Below are positions 1-10,174 of a stretch of DNA of 64,000 bases, in pieces (the stretch's first letter is position 1; each line of letters opens with the position of its first letter). Made by a program: the position numbers and the translations under genes. The stretch is from contig JANZKI010000097.1 of NCBI GenBank assembly GCA_029224185.1, positions 1-64,000 on the forward strand. Direction: 5' to 3'. The notes beneath the pieces are model-generated. The model saw nothing but the letters and a program-made list of their open reading frames with translations, was not told the DNA's origin and did not search any database. Origin of the DNA: Karalla daura. Lineage: Eukaryota > Chordata > Actinopteri > Chaetodontiformes > Leiognathidae.

Positions 1-129
1 CAGCCCCCTGCGTAAGAAACGTTGGGGAAAAGCGCTTTGAAAAAGTGTGTTGACGCATTCACCATGGGCCACTTACTAGTGCAGCAACAGGCCTAAAAAG
101 TGTTTAAAACGCCTAGTTGGGCCTGTTTA
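1..129 (+). repeat. Monomer type mA (exemplar)
   Basis: 129 bp. Diagnostic bases: GTAAGAAACGTTGGGG near the start, CACTTACTAG in the middle and CCTAAAAAGTGTTTAAAACG in the last third. The 15-bp dyad found in most other types is broken here. mA usually comes before mB or mF. Confidence 0.93.
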
Positions 130-258
130 CAACCCCCTGCATTGGAAACGGTGGGGAAAAGCGCTTTGAAAAACTGTGTTGACGCATTCACCATCGGCCA
201 TTACGCAGTGCTGCAACAGGCCTAAACAATGTTTAGAACGCCTAGTTGGGCCTATTTA
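130..258 (+). repeat. Monomer type mB (exemplar)
   Basis: 129 bp. Starts CAACCCCCTGCATTGG rather than CAGCCCCC, has GCAGTGCTGCAACAGG, and ends CCTATTTA. A subtype with GAAAAACTG instead of GAAAAAGTG occurs here and at 3858, 14684, 20092, 22797, 24986 and 27304. mB is the last monomer of nearly every higher-order unit. Confidence 0.93.
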
Positions 259-265
259 CAGCCCC

Positions 266-282
266 CTGCGTAGGAAACGGTG
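266..282 (+). other. CENP-B-box-like 17-bp site (exemplar)
   Basis: CTGCGTAGGAAACGGTG matches the published human CENP-B box consensus (CTTCGTTGGAAACGGGA) at 13 of 17 positions and the essential core (NTTCGNNNNANNCGGGN) at 7 of 9; the third base and the last G of CGGG differ. The same place in mB (CTGCATTGGAAACGGTG) shares TTGGAAACGG but keeps 6 of 9 core bases. Most standard monomers carry a form of this site. The missing core bases make binding uncertain, and chance resemblance is possible. Confidence 0.35.
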
Positions 283-286
283 GGGA

Positions 287-296
287 AAAGCGCTTT
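287..296. other. 10-bp palindrome AAAGCGCTTT (exemplar)
   Basis: A perfect palindrome with a central AGCGCT, present in nearly every monomer, next to a purine-rich stretch. In mD, mJ and mO the left flank reads GATAAGCGCTTT, shortening the dyad. It is broken in mP (GCGCATTG) and in mC* (AGCACTTTG). Confidence 0.7.
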
Positions 297-479
297 GAAA
301 AAGTGTGTTGACGCATTCACCATCGGCCATTACGCAGTGCATCAACAGGCCAAAACAGTGTTTAGATCGCCTAGTTGGGCCTGTTTACAGCCCCCTGCGT
401 CGGAAACGGTGAGGATAAGCGCTTTGAAAAAGTGTGTTGACGCATTCACCATTGGCCATGACGCAGTGCAGCAACAGGC

Positions 480-494
480 CTAAACAGTGTTTAG
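480..494. other. 15-bp perfect dyad (exemplar)
   Basis: CTAAACA-G-TGTTTAG, a 7-bp inverted repeat around one central base. Monomers with AACAATG keep the dyad with a central A. It is broken by AAA in mC, mF and mK and by two changes in mA. It could be a binding site for a symmetric protein or a short cruciform; no family is assigned. Confidence 0.7.
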
Positions 495-505
495 AACGCC
501 TAGTT

Positions 506-523
506 GGGCCTGTTTACAGCCCC
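506..523. other. Imperfect hairpin at the monomer joint (exemplar)
   Basis: GGGCCTG-TTTA-CAGCCCC folds as a 7-bp stem with one C:C mismatch and a TTTA loop. It spans the joint between consecutive monomers as phased here. Monomers ending CCTATTTA (mB, mH, mS) lose the pair nearest the loop. Confidence 0.55.
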
Positions 524-645
524 CTGCATCAGAAACGGTGGGAAAAAGCGCTTTGAAAAAGTGTGTTGACGCATTCACCATGGGCCATTACGCAGTGCAG
601 CAACAGGCCTAAACAGTGTTTAGAACGCCTAGTTGGGCCTGTTTA
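517..645 (+). repeat. Monomer type mE (exemplar)
   Basis: 129 bp. Diagnostic bases: GCATCAGAAACGGTGGGAAA and CCATGGGCCATTACGC. A subtype with CCCCTACATCAG is seen at 8500, 12882, 17260, 18290, 23184, 27691 and 61929. mE occurs singly or as an mE-mE pair. Confidence 0.93.
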
Positions 646-948
646 CAGCCCCCTGCATCAGAAACGGTGGGAAAAAGCGCTTTGAAAAAGTGTGTTGACG
701 CATTCACCATGGGCCATTACGCAGTGCAGCAACAGGCCTAAACAGTGTTTAGAACGCCTAGTTGGGCCTGTTTACAGCCCCCTGCGTAAGAAACGTTGGG
801 GAAAAGCGCTTTGAAAAAGTGTGTTGACGCATTCACCATGGGCCACTTACTAGTGCAGCAACAGGCCTAAAAAGTGTTTAAAACGCCTAGTTGGGCCTGT
901 TTACAGCCCCCTGCGTAAGAAACGGTGGGGAAAAGCGCTTTGAAAAAG

Positions 949-958
949 TGTGTACACA
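949..958. other. 10-bp palindrome TGTGTACACA in a 127-bp monomer (exemplar)
   Basis: Present only in mF and mK. The 2-bp shortening and base change relative to GTGTTGACGCA create a new perfect palindrome in place of the TTGACGC found in other types. Confidence 0.75.
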
Positions 959-1546
959 TTCACCATCGGACATTACGCAGTGCAGCAACAGGCCAAAACA
1001 GTGTTTAGATCGCCTAGTTGGGCCTGTTTACAGCCCCCTGCGTCGGAAACGGTGAGGATAAGCGCTTTGAAAAAGTGTGTTGACGCATTCACCATTGGCC
1101 ATGACGCAGTGCAGCAACAGGCCTAAACAGTGTTTAGAACGCCTAGTTGGGCCTGTTTACAGCCCCCTGCATCAGAAACGGTGGGAAAAAGCGCTTTGAA
1201 AAAGTGTGTTGACGCATTCACCATGGGCCATTACGCAGTGCAGCAACAGGCCTAAACAGTGTGTAGAACGCCTAGTTGGGCCTGTTTACAGCCCCCTGCG
1301 TAAGAAACGTTGGGGAAAAGCGCTTTGAAAAAGTGTGTTGACGCATTCACCATGGGCCACTTACTAGTGCAGCAACAGGCCTAAAAAGTGTTTAAAACGC
1401 CTAGTTGGGCCTGTTTACAACCCCCTGCATTGGAAACGGTGGGGAAAAGCGCTTTGAAAAAGTGTGTTGACGCATTCACCATCGGCCATTACGCAGTGCT
1501 GCAACAGGCCTAAACAATGTTTAGAACGCCTAGTTGGGCCTATTTA

Positions 1547-2191
1547 CAGCCCCCTGCGTAGGAAACGGTGGGGAAAAGCGCTTTGAAAAAGTGTGTTGAC
1601 GCATTCACCATCGGCCATTACGCAGTGCATCAACAGGCCAAAACAGTGTTTAGATCGCCTAGTTGGGCCTGTTTACAGCCCCCTGCGTCGGAAACAGTGA
1701 GGATAAGCGCTTTGAAAAAGTGTGTTGACGCATTCACCATTGGCCATGACGCAGTGCAGCAACAGGCCTAAACAGTGTTTAGAACGCCTAGTTGGGCCTG
1801 TTTACAGCCCCCTGCATCAGAAACGGTGGGAAAAAGCGCTTTGAAAAAGTGTGTTGACGCATTCACCATGGGCCATTACGCAGTGCAGCAACAGGCCTAA
1901 ACAGTGTTTAGAACGCCTAGTTGGGCCTGTTTACAGCCCCCTGCGTAAGAAACGTTGGGGAAAAGCGCTTTGAAAAAGTGTGTTGACGCATTCACCATGG
2001 GCCACTTACTAGTGCAGCAACAGGCCTAAAAAGTGTTTAAAACGCCTAGTTGGGCCTGTTTACAACCCCCTGCATTGGAAACGGTGGGGAAAAGCGCTTT
2101 GAAAAAGTGTGTTGACGCATTCACCATCGGCCATTACGCAGTGCTGCAACAGGCCTAAACAATGTTTAGAACGCCTAGTTGGGCCTATTTA
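1547..2191 (+). repeat. 5-mer unit, 645 bp, leading to the variant block
   Basis: Order: mC-mD-mE-mA-mB. The mD at 1676 is the GAAACAGTGAGG subtype, shared only with the mD that precedes the mP-mS block in each zone 3 unit. The mE at 1805 is the likely left parent of the mE/mH hybrid found in those units. Confidence 0.9.
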
Positions 2192-2960
2192 CAGCCCCCT
2201 GCGTAGGAAACGGTGGGGAAAAGCGCTTTGAAAAAGTGTGTTGACGCATTCACCATCGGCCATTACGCAGTGCATCAACAGGCCTAAACAATGTTTAGAA
2301 CGCCTAGTTGGGCCTATTTACAGCCCCCTGCGTAGGAAACGGTGGGGAAAAGCGCATTGAAAAAGTTTGACACATGCGCCATTGGCCAATACGCAGTGCA
2401 GCAAGAGGCCTAAACAGTGTTTAGAAGGCCTAGTTGGGCCTGTTTAAAACCCCCTGCATTGGAAACGGTGGGGAAAAGCGCTTTGAAAAAGTGTGTACGC
2501 ATTCACCATGGGCCATTACGCAGTGCAGCAAGAGGCCTAAACAGTGTTTAAAACGCCTAGTTGGGCCTGTTTACAGCCCCCTGCGTAGGAAACGGTGGGG
2601 AAAAGCGCTTTGAAAAAGTGTGTTGACGCATTCACCATGGGCCATTACGTAGTGCAGCAACAGGCCTAAACAGTGTTTAGAGCGCCTAGTTGGGCCTGTT
2701 TACAGCCCCCTGCGTAAGAAACGGTGGGGAAAAGCGCTTTGAAAAAGTGTGTTGACGCATTCACCATGGGCCACTTAGCAGTGCAGCAACAGGCCTAAAC
2801 AGTGTTTAAAACGCCTAGTTGGGCCTGTTTACAACCCCCTGCATTGGAAACGGTGGGGAAAAGCGCTTTGAAAAAGTGTGTTGACGCATTCACCATCGGC
2901 CATTACGCAGTGCAGCAACAGGCCTAAACAATGTTTAGAACGCCTAGTTGGGCCTATTTA
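2192..2960 (+). repeat. Block of six one-off variant monomers
   Basis: Six monomers seen nowhere else in the window. 2192-2320 has an mC start and an mB-like end. 2321-2446 (126 bp) has an mP-type first half and a standard second half. 2447-2573 (127 bp) starts AAACCCCCTGC and has GTGTGTACGCATTC. 2574-2702 resembles mG but with GCGTAGG. 2703-2831 is between mH and mA, with CACTTAGCAG. 2832-2960 starts like mB and ends like mH. The last leads directly into mP. The block looks like an older or transitional part of the array that was not amplified. Confidence 0.88.
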
Positions 2961-3470
2961 CAGCCCCCTGCGTAGGAAACGGTGGGGAAAAGCGCATTGA
3001 AAAAGTTTGACACATGCGCCATTGGCCAATACGCAGTGCAGCAACAGGCCAAAACAGTGTTTAGAACGCTTGTTTGAGCCTGTTTACAGCCCCCTTCATG
3101 GGAGACTGTGGGGAAAAGCGCTTTCAAAAAGTTTGTTGACACATGCACCATTGGCAAAGACAGAGTGCAGCAACAGGCCTGAAAAGTGTTTAGAATGCTT
3201 ATTTGAGCCTGTTTAAAGCCCCCTGCATAGGGGACTGTGGGGAAAAGCGCTTTGAAAAAGTTTGACACATGCACCATTGGCCAATACGCAGTGCAGCAAC
3301 AGGCCTGAAAAGTGTTTAGAACGCTCATTTGAGCCATTTTACAGCCCCCTTTATGGGAGACTGTGGGGAAAAGCGCTTTGAAAAGGTTTGTTGACACATG
3401 CACCATTGGCTAAGACGCAGTGCTGCAACAGGCCTAAACAATATTTAGAACGCCTAGTTGGGCCTATTTA
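2961..3470 (+). repeat. Divergent mP-mQ-mR-mS block, copy 1
   Basis: 510 bp: mP 2961-3086 (126 bp), mQ 3087-3215, mR 3216-3341 (126 bp), mS 3342-3470. Shared features are GTTTGACACATGC or GTTTGTTGACACATGC, GACTGTGGGG, and TTGAGCC at the monomer end. This copy differs from the other seven by a G at 3072 (CTTGTTTGAGCC versus CTTATTTGAGCC), and its following mC has the normal AGCGCTTTG. It is the only copy outside zone 3 and is probably the outgroup copy. Confidence 0.93.
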
Positions 3471-3986
3471 CAGCCCCCTGCGTAGGAAACGGTGGGGAAA
3501 AGCGCTTTGAAAAAGTGTGTTGACGCATTCACCATCGGCCATTACGCAGTGCATCAACAGGCCAAAACAGTGTTTAGATCGCCTAGTTGGGCCTGTTTAC
3601 AGCCCCCTGCGTCGGAAACGGTGAGGATAAGCGCTTTGAAAAAGTGTGTTGACGCATTCACCATGGGCCATTACGCAGTGCAGCAACAGGCATAAACAGT
3701 GTTTAGAACGCCTAGTTGGGCCTGTTTACAGCCCCCTGCGTAAGAAACGTTGGGGAAAAGCGCTTTGAAAAAGTGTGTTGACGCATTCACCATGGGCCAC
3801 TTACTAGTGCAGCAACAGGCCTAAAAAGTGTTTAAAACGCCTAGTTGGGCCTGTTTACAACCCCCTGCATTGGAAACGGTGGGGAAAAGCGCTTTGAAAA
3901 ACTGTGTTGACGCATTCACCATCGGCCATTACGCAGTGCTGCAACAGGCCTAAACAATGTTTAGAACGCCTAGTTGGGCCTATTTA
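3471..3986 (+). repeat. 4-mer unit, 516 bp, with mD/mE hybrid
   Basis: Order: mC, mD/mE hybrid, mA, mB. The monomer at 3600 starts as mD (GCGTCGG, GAGGATAAG) and ends as mE (CCATGGGCCATTACGC), with CAGGCATAAAC private to it. This explains a 4-mer derived from a 5-mer by loss of one monomer through unequal exchange. Confidence 0.88.
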
Positions 3987-5145
3987 CAGCCCCCTGCGTA
4001 GGAAACGGTGGGGAAAAGCGCTTTGAAAAAGTGTGTTGACGCATTCACCATCGGCCATTACGCAGTGCATCAACAGGCCAAAACAGTGTTTAGATCGCCT
4101 AGTTGGGCCTGTTTACAGCCCCCTGCGTCGGAAACGGTGAGGATAAGCGCTTTGAAAAAGTGTGTTGACGCATTCACCATTGGCCATGACGCAGTGCAGC
4201 AACAGGCCTAAACAGTGTTTAGAACGCCTAGTTGGGCCTGTTTACAGCCCCCTGCATCAGAAACGGTGGGAAAAAGCGCTTTGAAAAAGTGTGTTGACGC
4301 ATTCACCATGGGCCATTACGCAGTGCAGCAACAGGCCTAAACAGTGTTTAGAACGCCTAGTTGGGCCTGTTTACAGCCCCCTGCATCAGAAACGGTGGGA
4401 AAAAGCGCTTTGAAAAAGTGTGTTGACGCATTCACCATGGGCCATTACGCAGTGCAGCAACAGGCCTAAACAGTGTTTAGAACGCCTAGTTGGGCCTGTT
4501 TACAGCCCCCTGCGTAAGAAACGTTGGGGAAAAGCGCTTTGAAAAAGTGTGTTGACGCATTCACCATGGGCCACTTACTAGTGCAGCAACAGGCCTAAAA
4601 AGTGTTTAAAACGCCTAGTTGGGCCTGTTTACAGCCCCCTGCGTAAGAAACGGTGGGGAAAAGCGCTTTGAAAAAGTGTGTACACATTCACCATCGGACA
4701 TTACGCAGTGCAGCAACAGGCCAAAACAGTGTTTAGAACGCCTAGTTGGGCCTGTTTACAGCCCCCTGCATCAGAAACGGTGGGAAAAAGCGCTTTGAAA
4801 AAGTGTGTTGACGCATTCACCATGGGCCATTACGCAGTGCAGCAACAGGCCTAAACAGTGTTTAGAACGCCTAGTTGGGCCTGTTTACAGCCCCCTGCGT
4901 AAGAAACGTTGGGGAAAAGCGCTTTGAAAAAGTGTGTTGACGCATTCACCATGGGCCACTTACTAGTGCAGCAACAGGCCTAAAAAGTGTTTAAAACGCC
5001 TAGTTGGGCCTGTTTACAACCCCCTGCATTGGAAACGGTGGGGAAAAGCGCTTTGAAAAAGTGTGTTGACGCATTCACCATCGGCCATTACGCAGTGCTG
5101 CAACAGGCCTAAACAATGTTTAGAACGCCTAGTTGGGCCTATTTA
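3987..5145 (+). repeat. 9-mer unit, 1159 bp
   Basis: Order: mC-mD-mE-mE-mA-mF-mE-mA-mB. It is the zone 3 10-mer with a single mE after mF. Its mF (4632-4758) has TTTAGAACGCC, the subtype used in the zone 3 10-mers, rather than TTTAGATCGCC. Confidence 0.9.
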
Positions 5146-8100
5146 CAGCCCCCTGCGTAGGAAACGGTGGGGAAAAGCGCTTTGAAAAAGTGTGTTGACG
5201 CATTCACCATCGGCCATTACGCAGTGCATCAACAGGCCAAAACAGTGTTTAGATCGCCTAGTTGGGCCTGTTTACAACCCCCTGCATTGGAAACGGTGGG
5301 GAAAAGCGCTTTGAAAAAGTGTGTTGACGCATTCACCATCGGCCATTACGCAGTGCTGCAACAGGCCTAAACAATGTTTAGAACGCCTAGTTGGGCCTAT
5401 TTACAGCCCCCTGCATAGGAAACGGTGGGGAAAAGCGCTTTGAAAAAGTGTGTTGACGCATTCACCATCGGCCATTACGCAGTGCATCAACAGGCCAAAA
5501 CAGTGTTTAGATCGCCTAGTTGGGCCTGTTTACAGCCCCCTGCGTCGGAAACGGTGAGGATAAGCGCTTTGAAAAAGTGTGTTGACGCATTCACCATTGG
5601 CCATGACGCAGTGCAGCAACAGGCCTAAACAGTGTTTAGAACGCCTAGTTGGGCCTGTTTACAGCCCCCTGCATCAGAAACGGTGGGAAAAAGCGCTTTG
5701 AAAAAGTGTGTTGACGCATTCACCATGGGCCATTACGCAGTGCAGCAACAGGCCTAAACAGTGTTTAGAACGCCTAGTTGGGCCTGTTTACAGCCCCCTG
5801 CGTAAGAAACGTTGGGGAAAAGCGCTTTGAAAAAGTGTGTTGACGCATTCACCATGGGCCACTTACTAGTGCAGCAACAGGCCTAAAAAGTGTTTAAAAC
5901 GCCTAGTTGGGCCTGTTTACAACCCCCTGCATTGGAAACGGTGGGGAAAAGCGCTTTGAAAAAGTGTGTTGACGCATTCACCATCGGCCATTACGCAGTG
6001 CTGCAACAGGCCTAAACAATGTTTAGAACGCCTAGTTGGGCCTATTTACAGCCCCCTGCGTAGGAAACGGTGGGGAAAAGCGCTTTGAAAAAGTGTGTTG
6101 ACGCATTCACCATCGGCCATTACGCAGTGCATCAACAGGCCAAAACAGTGTTTAGATCGCCTAGTTGGGCCTGTTTACAGCCCCCTGCGTCGGAAACGGT
6201 GAGTATAAGCGCTTTGAAAAAGTGTGTTGACGCATTCACCATTGGCCATGACGCAGTGCAGCAACAGGCCTAAACAGTGTTTAGAACGCCTAGTTGGGCC
6301 TGTTTACAGCCCCCTGCATCAGAAACGGTGGGAAAAAGCGCTTTGAAAAAGTGTGTTGACGCATTCACCATGGGCCATTACGCAGTGCAGCAACAGGCCT
6401 AAACAGTGTTTAGAACGCCTAGTTGGGCCTGTTTACAGCCCCCTGCGTAAGAAACGTTGGGGAAAAGCGCTTTGAAAAAGTGTGTTGACGCATTCACCAT
6501 GGGCCACTTACTAGTGCAGCAACAGGCCTAAAAAGTGTTTAAAACGCCTAGTTGGGCCTGTTTACAACCCCCTGCATTGGAAACGGTGGGGAAAAGCGCT
6601 TTGAAAAAGTGTGTTGACGCATTCACCATCGGCCATTACGCAGTGCTGCAACAGGCCTAAACAATGTTTAGAACGCCTAGTTGGGCCTATTTACAGCCCC
6701 CTGCGTAGGAAACGGTGGGGAAAAGCGCTTTGAAAAAGTGTGTTGACGCATTCACCATCGGCCATTACGCAGTGCATCAACAGGCCAAAACAGTGTTTAG
6801 ATCGCCTAGTTGGGCCTGTTTACAGCCCCCTGCGTCGGAAACGGTGAGGATAAGCGCTTTGAAAAAGTGTGTTGACGCATTCACCATTGGCCATGACGCA
6901 GTGCAGCAACAGGCCTAAACAGTGTTTAGAACGCCTAGTTGGGCCTGTTTACAGCCCCCTGCATCAGAAACGGTGGGAAAAAGCGCTTTGAAAAAGTGTG
7001 TTGACGCATTCACCATGGGCCATTACGCAGTGCAGCAACAGGCCTAAACAGTGTTTAGAACGCCTAGTTGGGCCTGTTTACAGCCCCCTGCGTAAGAAAC
7101 GTTGGGGAAAAGCGCTTTGAAAAAGTGTGTTGACGCATTCACCATGGGCCACTTACTAGTGCAGCAACAGGCCTAAAAAGTGTTTAAAACGCCTAGTTGG
7201 GCCTGTTTACAACCCCCTGCATTGGAAACGGTGGGGAAAAGCGCTTTGAAAAAGTGTGTTGACGCATTCACCATCGGCCATTACGCAGTGCTGCAACAGG
7301 CCTAAACAATGTTTAGAACGCCTAGTTGGGCCTATTTACAGCCCCCTGCGTAGGAAACGGTGGGGAAAAGCGCTTTGAAAAAGTGTGTTGACGCATTCAC
7401 CATCGGCCATTACGCAGTGCATCAACAGGCCAAAACAGTGTTTAGATCGCCTAGTTGGGCCTGTTTACAACCCCCTGCATTGGAAACGGTGGGGAAAAGC
7501 GCTTTGAAAAAGTGTGTTGACGCATTCACCATCGGCCATTACGCAGTGCTGCAACAGGCCTAAACAATGTTTAGAACGCCTAGTTGGGCCTATTTACAGC
7601 CCCCTGCATAGGAAACGGTGGGGAAAAGCGCTTTGAAAAAGTGTGTTGACGCATTCACCATCGGCCATTACGCAGTGCATCAACAGGCCAAAACAGTGTT
7701 TAGATCGCCTAGTTGGGCCTGTTTACAGCCCCCTGCGTCGGAAACGGTGAGGATAAGCGCTTTGAAAAAGTGTGTTGACGCATTCACCATTGGCCATGAC
7801 GCAGTGCAGCAACAGGCCTAAACAGTGTTTAGAACGCCTAGTTGGGCCTGTTTACAGCCCCCTGCATCAGAAACGGTGGGAAAAAGCGCTTTGAAAAAGT
7901 GTGTTGACGCATTCACCATGGGCCATTACGCAGTGCAGCAACAGGCCTAAACAGTGTTTAGAACGCCTAGTTGGGCCTGTTTACAGCCCCCTGCATAAGA
8001 AACGTTGGGGAAAAGCGCTTTGAAAAAGTGTGTTGACGCATTCACCATGGGCCACTTACTAGTGCAGCAACAGGCCTAAAAAGTGTTTAAAACGCCTAGT

Positions 8101-8241
8101 TGGGCCTGTTTACAACCCCCTGCATTGGAAACGGTGGGGAAAAGCGCTTTGAAAAAGTGTGTTGACGCATTCACCATCGGCCATTACGCAGTGCTGCAAC
8201 AGGCCTAAACAATGTTTAGAACGCCTAGTTGGGCCTATTTA
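5146..8241 (+). repeat. 5-mer array, left copy, with two extra mC-mB dimers
   Basis: 645-bp units (mC-mD-mE-mA-mB) start at 5404, 6049, 6694 and 7597. Extra mC-mB pairs sit at 5146-5403 and 7339-7596, each followed by an mC carrying GCATAGG. The pattern from 5146 repeats at 7339 (2193 bp, 17 monomers), so a segment of about 2.2 kb was itself duplicated. Private changes: GAGTATAAG in the mD at 6178 and GCATAAG in the mA at 7984. Confidence 0.9.
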
Positions 8242-10174
8242 CAGCCCCCTGCGTAGGAAACGGTGGGGAAAAGCGCTTTGAAAAAGTGTGTTGACGCATT
8301 CACCATCGGCCATTACGCAGTGCATCAACAGGCCAAAACAGTGTTTAGATCGCCTAGTTGGGCCTGTTTACAGCCCCCTGCGTCGGAAACGGTGAGGATA
8401 AGCGCTTTGAAAAAGTGTGTTGACGCATTCACCATTGGCCATGACGCAGTGCAGCAACAGGCCTAAACAGTGTTTAGAACGCCTAGTTGGGCCTGTTTAC
8501 AGCCCCCTACATCAGAAACGGTGGGAAAAAGCGCTTTGAAAAAGTGTGTTGACGCATTCACCATGGGCCATTACGCAGTGCAGCAACAGGCCTAAACAGT
8601 GTTTAGAACGCCTAGTTGGGCCTGTTTACAGCCCCCTGCGTAAGAAACGTTGGGGAAAAGCGCTTTGAAAAAGTGTGTTGACGCATTCACCATGGGCCAC
8701 TTACTAGTGCAGCAACAGGCCTAAAAAGTGTTTAAAACGCCTAGTTGGGCCTGTTTACAGCCCCCTGCGTAAGAAACGGTGGGGAAAAGCGCTTTGAAAA
8801 AGTGTGTACACATTCACCATCGGACATTACGCAGTGCAGCAACAGGCCAAAACAGTGTTTAGATCGCCTAGTTGGGCCTGTTTACAGCCCCCTGCATAGG
8901 AAACGGTGGGGAAAAGCGCTTTGAAAAAGTGTGTTGACGCATTCACCATGGGCCATTACGTAGTGCAGCAACAGGCCTAAACAGTGTTTAGAGCGCCTAG
9001 TTGGGCCTGTTTACAGCCCCCTGCGTAAGAAACGGTGGGGAAAAGCGCTTTGAAAAAGTGTGTTGACGCATTCACCATCGGCCATTACGCAGTGCAGCAA
9101 CAGGCCTAAACAATGTTTAGATCGCCTAGTTGGGCCTGTTTACAGCCCCCTGCGTAGAAAACAGTGAGGATAAGCGCTTTGAAAAAGTGTGTTGACGCAT
9201 TCACCATGGGCCAATACGCAGTGCAGCAAGAGGCCTAAACAGTGTTTAAAACGCCTAGTTGGGCCTGTTTACAGCCCCCGGCGTAGGAAACGGTGGGGAA
9301 AAGCGCTTTGAAAAAGTGTGTTGACGCATTCACCATGGGCCAGTACGTAGTGCAGCAACAGGCCTAAACAGTGTTTAGAGCGCCTATTTGGGCCTGTTTA
9401 CAGCCCCCTGCGTAAGAAACGGTGGGGAAAAGCGCTTTGAAAAAGTGTGTTTACGCATTCACTATTGGCCATTACGCAGTGCAGCAACAGGCCTAAACAG
9501 TGTTTAGAACGCCTAGTTGGGCCTGTTTACAACCCCCTGCATTGGAAGCGGTGGGGAAAAGCGCTTTGAAAAAGTGTGTTGACGCATTCACCATCGGCCA
9601 ATACGCAGTGCAGCAACAGGCCTAAACAGTGTGTAGAACGCCTAGTTGGGCCTGTTTACAGCCCCCTGCGTAGGAAACGGTGAGGATAAGCGCTTTGAAA
9701 AAGTGTGTTGACGCATTCACCATTGGCCATGACGCAGTGCAGCAACAGGCCTAAACAGTGTTTAGAACGCCTAGTTGGGCCTGTTTACAGCCCCCTGCAT
9801 CAGAAACGGTGGGAAAAAGCGCTTTGAAAAAGTGTGTTGACGCATTCACCATGGGCCATTACGCAGTGCAGCAACAGGCCTAAACAGTGTTTAGAACGCC
9901 TAGTTGGGCCTGTTTACAGCCCCCTGCGTAAGAAACGTTGGGGAAAAGCGCTTTGAAAAAGTGTGTTGACGCATTCACCATGGGCCACTTACTAGTGCAG
10001 CAACAGGCCTAAAAAGTGTTTAAAACGCCTAGTTGGGCCTGTTTACAACCCCCTGCATTGGAAACGGTGGGGAAAAGCGCTTTGAAAAAGTGTGTTGACG
10101 CATTCACCATCGGCCATTACGCAGTGCTGCAACAGGCCTAAACAATGTTTAGAACGCCTAGTTGGGCCTATTTA
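8242..10174 (+). repeat. 15-mer unit, 1933 bp, early or shortened form of the 17-mer
   Basis: Order: mC-mD-mE-mA-mF-mG, mH/mI hybrid (9014), mJ, mK/mL hybrid (9272), mM-mN-mO-mE-mA-mB. Each hybrid merges two neighbours of the 17-mer, so this is the 17-mer minus two monomers, or its precursor. Only one 127-bp monomer remains because mK is fused to mL at full length. Confidence 0.88.

Larger units (their letters stand above)
1..258 (+). repeat. Tail of a higher-order unit (mA-mB)
   Basis: Two monomers, mA (1-129) and mB (130-258), that end the unit whose beginning lies left of the window. The array clearly continues beyond this edge. Confidence 0.9.
259..1546 (+). repeat. 10-mer unit, 1288 bp
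   Basis: Order: mC-mD-mE-mE-mA-mF-mD-mE-mA-mB. One 127-bp mF at 904-1030 accounts for 1288 rather than 1290 bp. It resembles the zone 3 10-mer, but the seventh monomer is mD rather than mE. The mE at 1160 ends with TGTGTAG, otherwise an mN feature. Confidence 0.9.

Noticed and set aside
280..483. Recurrent 67-codon open frames on the plus strand
   Set aside because: They occur wherever mC precedes mD, because mC has AAA in place of the usual TAA. They start at GTG and stop at the next monomer's TAA. A 129-bp period is 43 codons, so any open frame recurs. No ribosome-binding or promoter context and no domain is seen.
2961..3086. Promoter-like TTTGACA in mP and mR
   Set aside because: It resembles a bacterial -35 box, but no -10 box at suitable spacing and no downstream gene are present; it is a monomer-type difference.
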